A DNA stretch of 16,228 nt from Parcubacteria group bacterium CG11_big_fil_rev_8_21_14_0_20_39_14 (GTDB taxonomy: Bacteria > Patescibacteriota > Minisyncoccia > Minisyncoccales > GCA-002787255): contig PCWD01000024.1 in the NCBI GenBank assembly GCA_002787255.1, positions 1-16,228 of the forward strand, written 5' to 3'. Position 1 is the first letter of the stretch. Each line of letters opens with the position of its first letter. The position numbers and the translations under genes were made by a program. Shown piece after piece: positions 13,974 through 16,228 of the stretch. The notes below the pieces were generated by a model. It did not search any database and was not told the origin of the DNA. It was given only the letters and a program-made list of their open reading frames with translations.

Positions 13974-15002
13974 ATGCAAGATTTTTCGAAAAAAAATAGT
14001 GAGTCTAAAAAAATTAAGTTCCCATCCGAACTTCGGTTTGACCTGGTTTCCAAGGATTGGGTTGTGATTGCCACGGGCCGGGGACGAAGACCGGAATCCT
14101 TCAGTCAGGAAAGAAGAAGGGCAGAAAAGATTTCGGAAAAGAAATGTCCATTTTGCAATATTAAAGCTCAGGAAACCCCAATTTTGGAATACAAAAATAA
14201 AAAAGGAGAATGGAGCGTAGTTGTTATTCCCAATAAATTTCCCGCTTTTTCAAAAGGAGAATTTCTTAAACAAAGGCAGGTTGGACCATATCGGGTAATG
14301 GATGGAGTTGGTCATTGCGAAATAGTAATAACCAGAGACCACTATCGCCAATTTGCGCAACTTTCGGTTGGAGAAATGAGGCAGGTTTTAGATGCCTACC
14401 ATGAAAGATATTTGGACTTAATGAATGAGAAATTTATAAATTATGTTTCTATTTTTCACAATCACGGAAGGGAAGCCGGCGCTTCAATAGCCCATCCCCA
14501 CTCTCAAATAATAGCCCATCCCCTTATTGACCCCGATTTAAAAAATAGTCTTGCGGGTTCAAAGAATTTCTGGAAAAAGCACAAAAAAAGATGTGTTCAT
14601 TGCGCAATGCTGGATTGGGATAAAAAAGACGGCCAAAGAATAATTTTTGAGAACAAAAAGTTCCTGGTTTTGGTGCCCTTTACTTCCAGGATGGCTTTTG
14701 AAACCAGAATTTATCCCAAAGAGCACCTTGCTTATTTTGAAAGAATTGAGATTGATGAAAAGGACTACTTAGCCGAAGCTTTTCAAACCGTTCTTTATAA
14801 ACTTTACAAAGGACTTAACAACCCTCCTTATAATTTCTTTTTGCATACCGCTCCCTGCGATGGTCGGAATTACGACCATTATCATTGGCATTGGGAAATT
14901 TTACCGAAGACTTCGGTCTGGGCCGGCTTTGAACTGGGAACGGGAATTGAAATTTCTACCATTGAGCCGGAAAAAGCGGCAGAATACCTTAAACACATTT
15001 AA
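13974..15002 (+). CDS. galT: Galactose-1-phosphate uridylyltransferase-type nucleotidyltransferase
   Basis: A HIT-superfamily transferase moving a nucleotide between a sugar phosphate and a nucleotide sugar (Leloir pathway type). Two Cys pairs typical of the zinc sites are present, CPFC (58-61) and CVHC (207-210). The active-site block HNHGREAGASIAHPHSQI carries HPH at 174-176, where the first His is the usual nucleotidylated residue. The C-terminal half has YHWHWEILP (about 303-311), matching the second HIT-like repeat. At 342 residues it is full length. The related ADP-glucose phosphorylase branch has the same motifs, so the substrate is not certain. A glycosyltransferase lies upstream, in keeping with sugar-nucleotide use for surface glycans. 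Confidence 0.88.
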   Translation: MQDFSKKNSESKKIKFPSELRFDLVSKDWVVIATGRGRRPESFSQERRRAEKISEKKCPFCNIKAQETPILEYKNKKGEWSVVVIPNKFPAFSKGEFLKQRQVGPYRVMDGVGHCEIVITRDHYRQFAQLSVGEMRQVLDAYHERYLDLMNEKFINYVSIFHNHGREAGASIAHPHSQIIAHPLIDPDLKNSLAGSKNFWKKHKKRCVHCAMLDWDKKDGQRIIFENKKFLVLVPFTSRMAFETRIYPKEHLAYFERIEIDEKDYLAEAFQTVLYKLYKGLNNPPYNFFLHTAPCDGRNYDHYHWHWEILPKTSVWAGFELGTGIEISTIEPEKAAEYLKHI

Positions 15003-15003
15003 T

Positions 15004-15105
15004 AAATCCAAATATCAAAATCCAAATGTCAAAATGTTATATTATTTTGGATTTTGAGCTTTGAGTTTGATTTGATATTTGAGCTTTGATATTTGATGTT
15101 TGGAC
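15004..15105. repeat. AT-rich imperfect inverted repeat between galT and dedA
   Basis: The left arm has AAATCCAAATATCAAAATCC and AAATGTCAAAAT; the right arm has ATTTTGGATTTTGAG, then TTTGATATTTGAGCTTTGATA. The arms are roughly complementary. The repeat fills the gap and runs into the apparent start of dedA, which makes that start uncertain. Confidence 0.7.
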
Positions 15106-15720
15106 GTGGTAGCCGATATTCTCACTTGGCTTGGTTCTCTAATAATAAGTATTATTTCCAGCACGGGATATTTTGGCATAACAATATTAATGGCTTTGGA
15201 AAGCGCCTGTTTGCCCGTTCCCTCGGAAATTATTATGCCGTTTTCCGGATATTTGGTGGTTTTGGGCAGGTTTTCTTTTTGGCTGGTGGTAATCTGGGGA
15301 ACAATCGGTAATCTCTTGGGTTCTGTTGCTGCTTATTTTGTTGGGATTAAGGGCGGCAGGCCCTTTATTGAAAGATACGGAAAATATATTTTAATCAGTC
15401 AAGAAGATTTAGAAAGAGCTGACAGATTTTTTAAGAAATTCGGAAATCTGAGTATTTTTATTTCCCGGCTTCTGCCCGTAATCAGAACTTTTATTTCTCT
15501 GCCGGCCGGCATTGCGAGAATGCCGTTTTGGAAATTCTGTTTTTATACTTTCATCGGTTCTTTGCCCTGGTCCGCTCTTCTTGCTTACTTCGGAATTTTA
15601 TTCGGAGAAAACTGGCAATCAATTGAAATTTATTTTAGAAAATTTGACTGGCTGCTCGGAATTTTAATTATTTTTGCCATAGGTTGGTTTATATACAAAA
15701 AAATAAAAAATAAAAAATAA
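15100..15720 (+). CDS. DedA family membrane protein
   Basis: DedA proteins are polytopic inner-membrane proteins needed for envelope integrity; several have been linked to lipid-carrier (undecaprenyl phosphate) or phospholipid flipping. Diagnostic motifs: ESACLPVPSEIIMPFSGYL (re-entrant loop with conserved Glu and Pro), GNLLGSVAAYFVG, and the signature ISRLLPVIRTFISLPAGIAR followed by MPFWKF. There are about five hydrophobic segments and a lysine-rich C terminus. The 206-residue length is normal. The start is unclear: TTG 15100 or GTG 15106, both at the edge of repeat DNA; an ATG at 15095 is out of frame. tpiA starts 3 bp after the stop, so the two are co-transcribed. Confidence 0.92.
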   Translation: MDVVADILTWLGSLIISIISSTGYFGITILMALESACLPVPSEIIMPFSGYLVVLGRFSFWLVVIWGTIGNLLGSVAAYFVGIKGGRPFIERYGKYILISQEDLERADRFFKKFGNLSIFISRLLPVIRTFISLPAGIARMPFWKFCFYTFIGSLPWSALLAYFGILFGENWQSIEIYFRKFDWLLGILIIFAIGWFIYKKIKNKK

Positions 15721-15723
15721 AAA

Positions 15724-16228
15724 ATGAAGCTATTAATAGTTGCCAATTGGAAGTGCAATCCCCTAAGCCGAACTGAAGCTAAGCGGCTTTTTGATGGGAT
15801 AAAAAGGGGGGTAGAAAATATTAAAGATGCCTGCCTCGTTAGAAGTCAAAGACTTTCTAATGGGGTGGAGGTTGTAATCTGTCCGCCATTTACATTTATG
15901 TTATCCAATATCCAACATCTAATATCCAATATCAAAATTGGTTCGCAGGATTGTTTTTGGGAAGAAAAAGGGGCCTACACCGGAGAAATTTCCGCTCCGA
16001 TGCTTAAAAATTTAGGCGTTGAATATGTAATTATTGGTCATTCGGAGAGAAGAAAATATTTTGGCGAGACCGATGAAATGCTTAACAAAAAATTGAAAGC
16101 CGCAATAAAAGCCGGACTTAAACCGATTTTATGCGTCGGCGAAACCGAAGAAGAAAGAAAAAAAGGAATAACAAATAAGGTAATTAAAAATCAATTAATC
16201 AAAGATTTAAAAGATATCCGATATCCAA
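15724..16228 (+). CDS. tpiA: Triosephosphate isomerase, 5' part (runs off the window)
   Basis: Interconverts dihydroxyacetone phosphate and glyceraldehyde 3-phosphate in glycolysis. The visible 168 codons contain ANWKCN with the catalytic Lys at 10, VEVVICPPFTF, CFWEEKGAYTGEISAPMLKN, the catalytic His106 in IGHSERR and PILCVGETEEER. The catalytic Glu and the phosphate-binding C-terminal loops lie beyond the window. The Lys-to-His distance is 96 residues against 82 in standard numbering (Lys13, His95). The surplus matches a segment of about 14 residues (around DACLVRSQRLSNG) encoded by a palindromic repeat. A Cys replaces the usual Met in NWKMN. Confidence 0.96.
   Translation, partial: MKLLIVANWKCNPLSRTEAKRLFDGIKRGVENIKDACLVRSQRLSNGVEVVICPPFTFMLSNIQHLISNIKIGSQDCFWEEKGAYTGEISAPMLKNLGVEYVIIGHSERRKYFGETDEMLNKKLKAAIKAGLKPILCVGETEEERKKGITNKVIKNQLIKDLKDIRYP
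15829..15866. repeat. Palindromic repeat inside tpiA, in frame
   Basis: CCTCGTTAGAAGTC and GACTTTCTAATGGGG form an inverted repeat around AAA, with one bulged base. The right half matches the half copy beside the hrcA promoter (38-54). It encodes part of a roughly 14-residue excess between strand 1 and the CPPF motif of triosephosphate isomerase, a surface loop region, and keeps the frame. Confidence 0.75.
15903..15936. repeat. AT-rich TATCCAATATCC repeat inside tpiA
   Basis: ATCCAATATCCAACATCTAA and AATATCCAATATC are the complement of the repeat before hrcA (115-138). It encodes LSNIQHLISN, right after the conserved CPPFTF. A similar run, GATATCCGATATCCAA, begins at 16213 at the window end. 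Relatives have an ordinary helix of similar length here, so replacement is as likely as insertion. Confidence 0.6.

Noticed and set aside
15003..15105. Promoter for dedA-tpiA in the gap after galT
   Set aside because: The sequence is a low-complexity AT-rich repeat; many weak -10-like matches occur by chance and none has a credible -35 partner.

Overview
The window looks like part of a Patescibacteria (Candidate Phyla Radiation, probably Parcubacteria-type) chromosome. This is inferred from several traits seen together: AT-rich DNA, short genes, a short HrcA, many genes without a Shine-Dalgarno, intergenic gaps filled with AT-rich palindromic repeats and GC-rich hairpins, and a helix-turn-helix/LAGLIDADG-type gene next to a tRNA. 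TGA is used as a normal stop in at least two genes, so the code is standard and not the UGA=Gly code of Absconditabacteria/Gracilibacteria.

Positions 1-6518 are a complete heat-shock chaperone cluster. A TTGACA/TAAAAT promoter and a CIRCE operator precede hrcA (repressor), which overlaps grpE; then follow a small heat-shock protein (Hsp20), dnaK, a seven-segment membrane protein and dnaJ. HrcA should repress the promoter and be released on heat stress; DnaK, DnaJ and GrpE form the folding machine and Hsp20 holds unfolded clients. Intergenic repeats sit just before hsp20, dnaK and dnaJ. The repeat before dnaK is the one before dnaJ plus a clean 72-bp GC-rich insertion. DnaK seems to have lost a 15-codon acidic tail through a stop codon.

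Positions 6519-8122 hold a GC-rich palindrome cluster, a second small membrane protein, tRNA-Lys(UUU) and, seven bases after the tRNA, a helix-turn-helix/LAGLIDADG-type gene broken by an internal deletion and frameshift. Positions 8225-8806 are a self-contained transcription unit: a fully consensus promoter, a structured leader of about 214 nt, a strong ribosome binding site, an unrecognised 86-residue protein and a perfect 13-bp terminator hairpin.

On the minus strand (8913-12971) lie an aldehyde dehydrogenase, a 19-bp hairpin terminator, and a two-gene operon (metallophosphoesterase then NAD-dependent epimerase, coupled by ATGA) with its own TTGACA/TAAAAT promoter. Divergent from it, positions 13001-13217 carry a promoter, a folded RNA best explained as 6S RNA, and a terminator. 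The plus strand then continues with a family 2 glycosyltransferase (probably leaderless), a GalT-type nucleotidyltransferase, a DedA membrane protein and the first 168 codons of tpiA, which runs off the window.

The main theme beyond routine annotation is repeats that move into functional places: inside hrcA and tpiA in frame, next to the hrcA promoter, and nested in the dnaK leader. The best candidates for undescribed biology are the structured-leader/86-residue unit and the unidentified membrane protein between dnaK and dnaJ. I found no defence system, CRISPR array or intact transposon.
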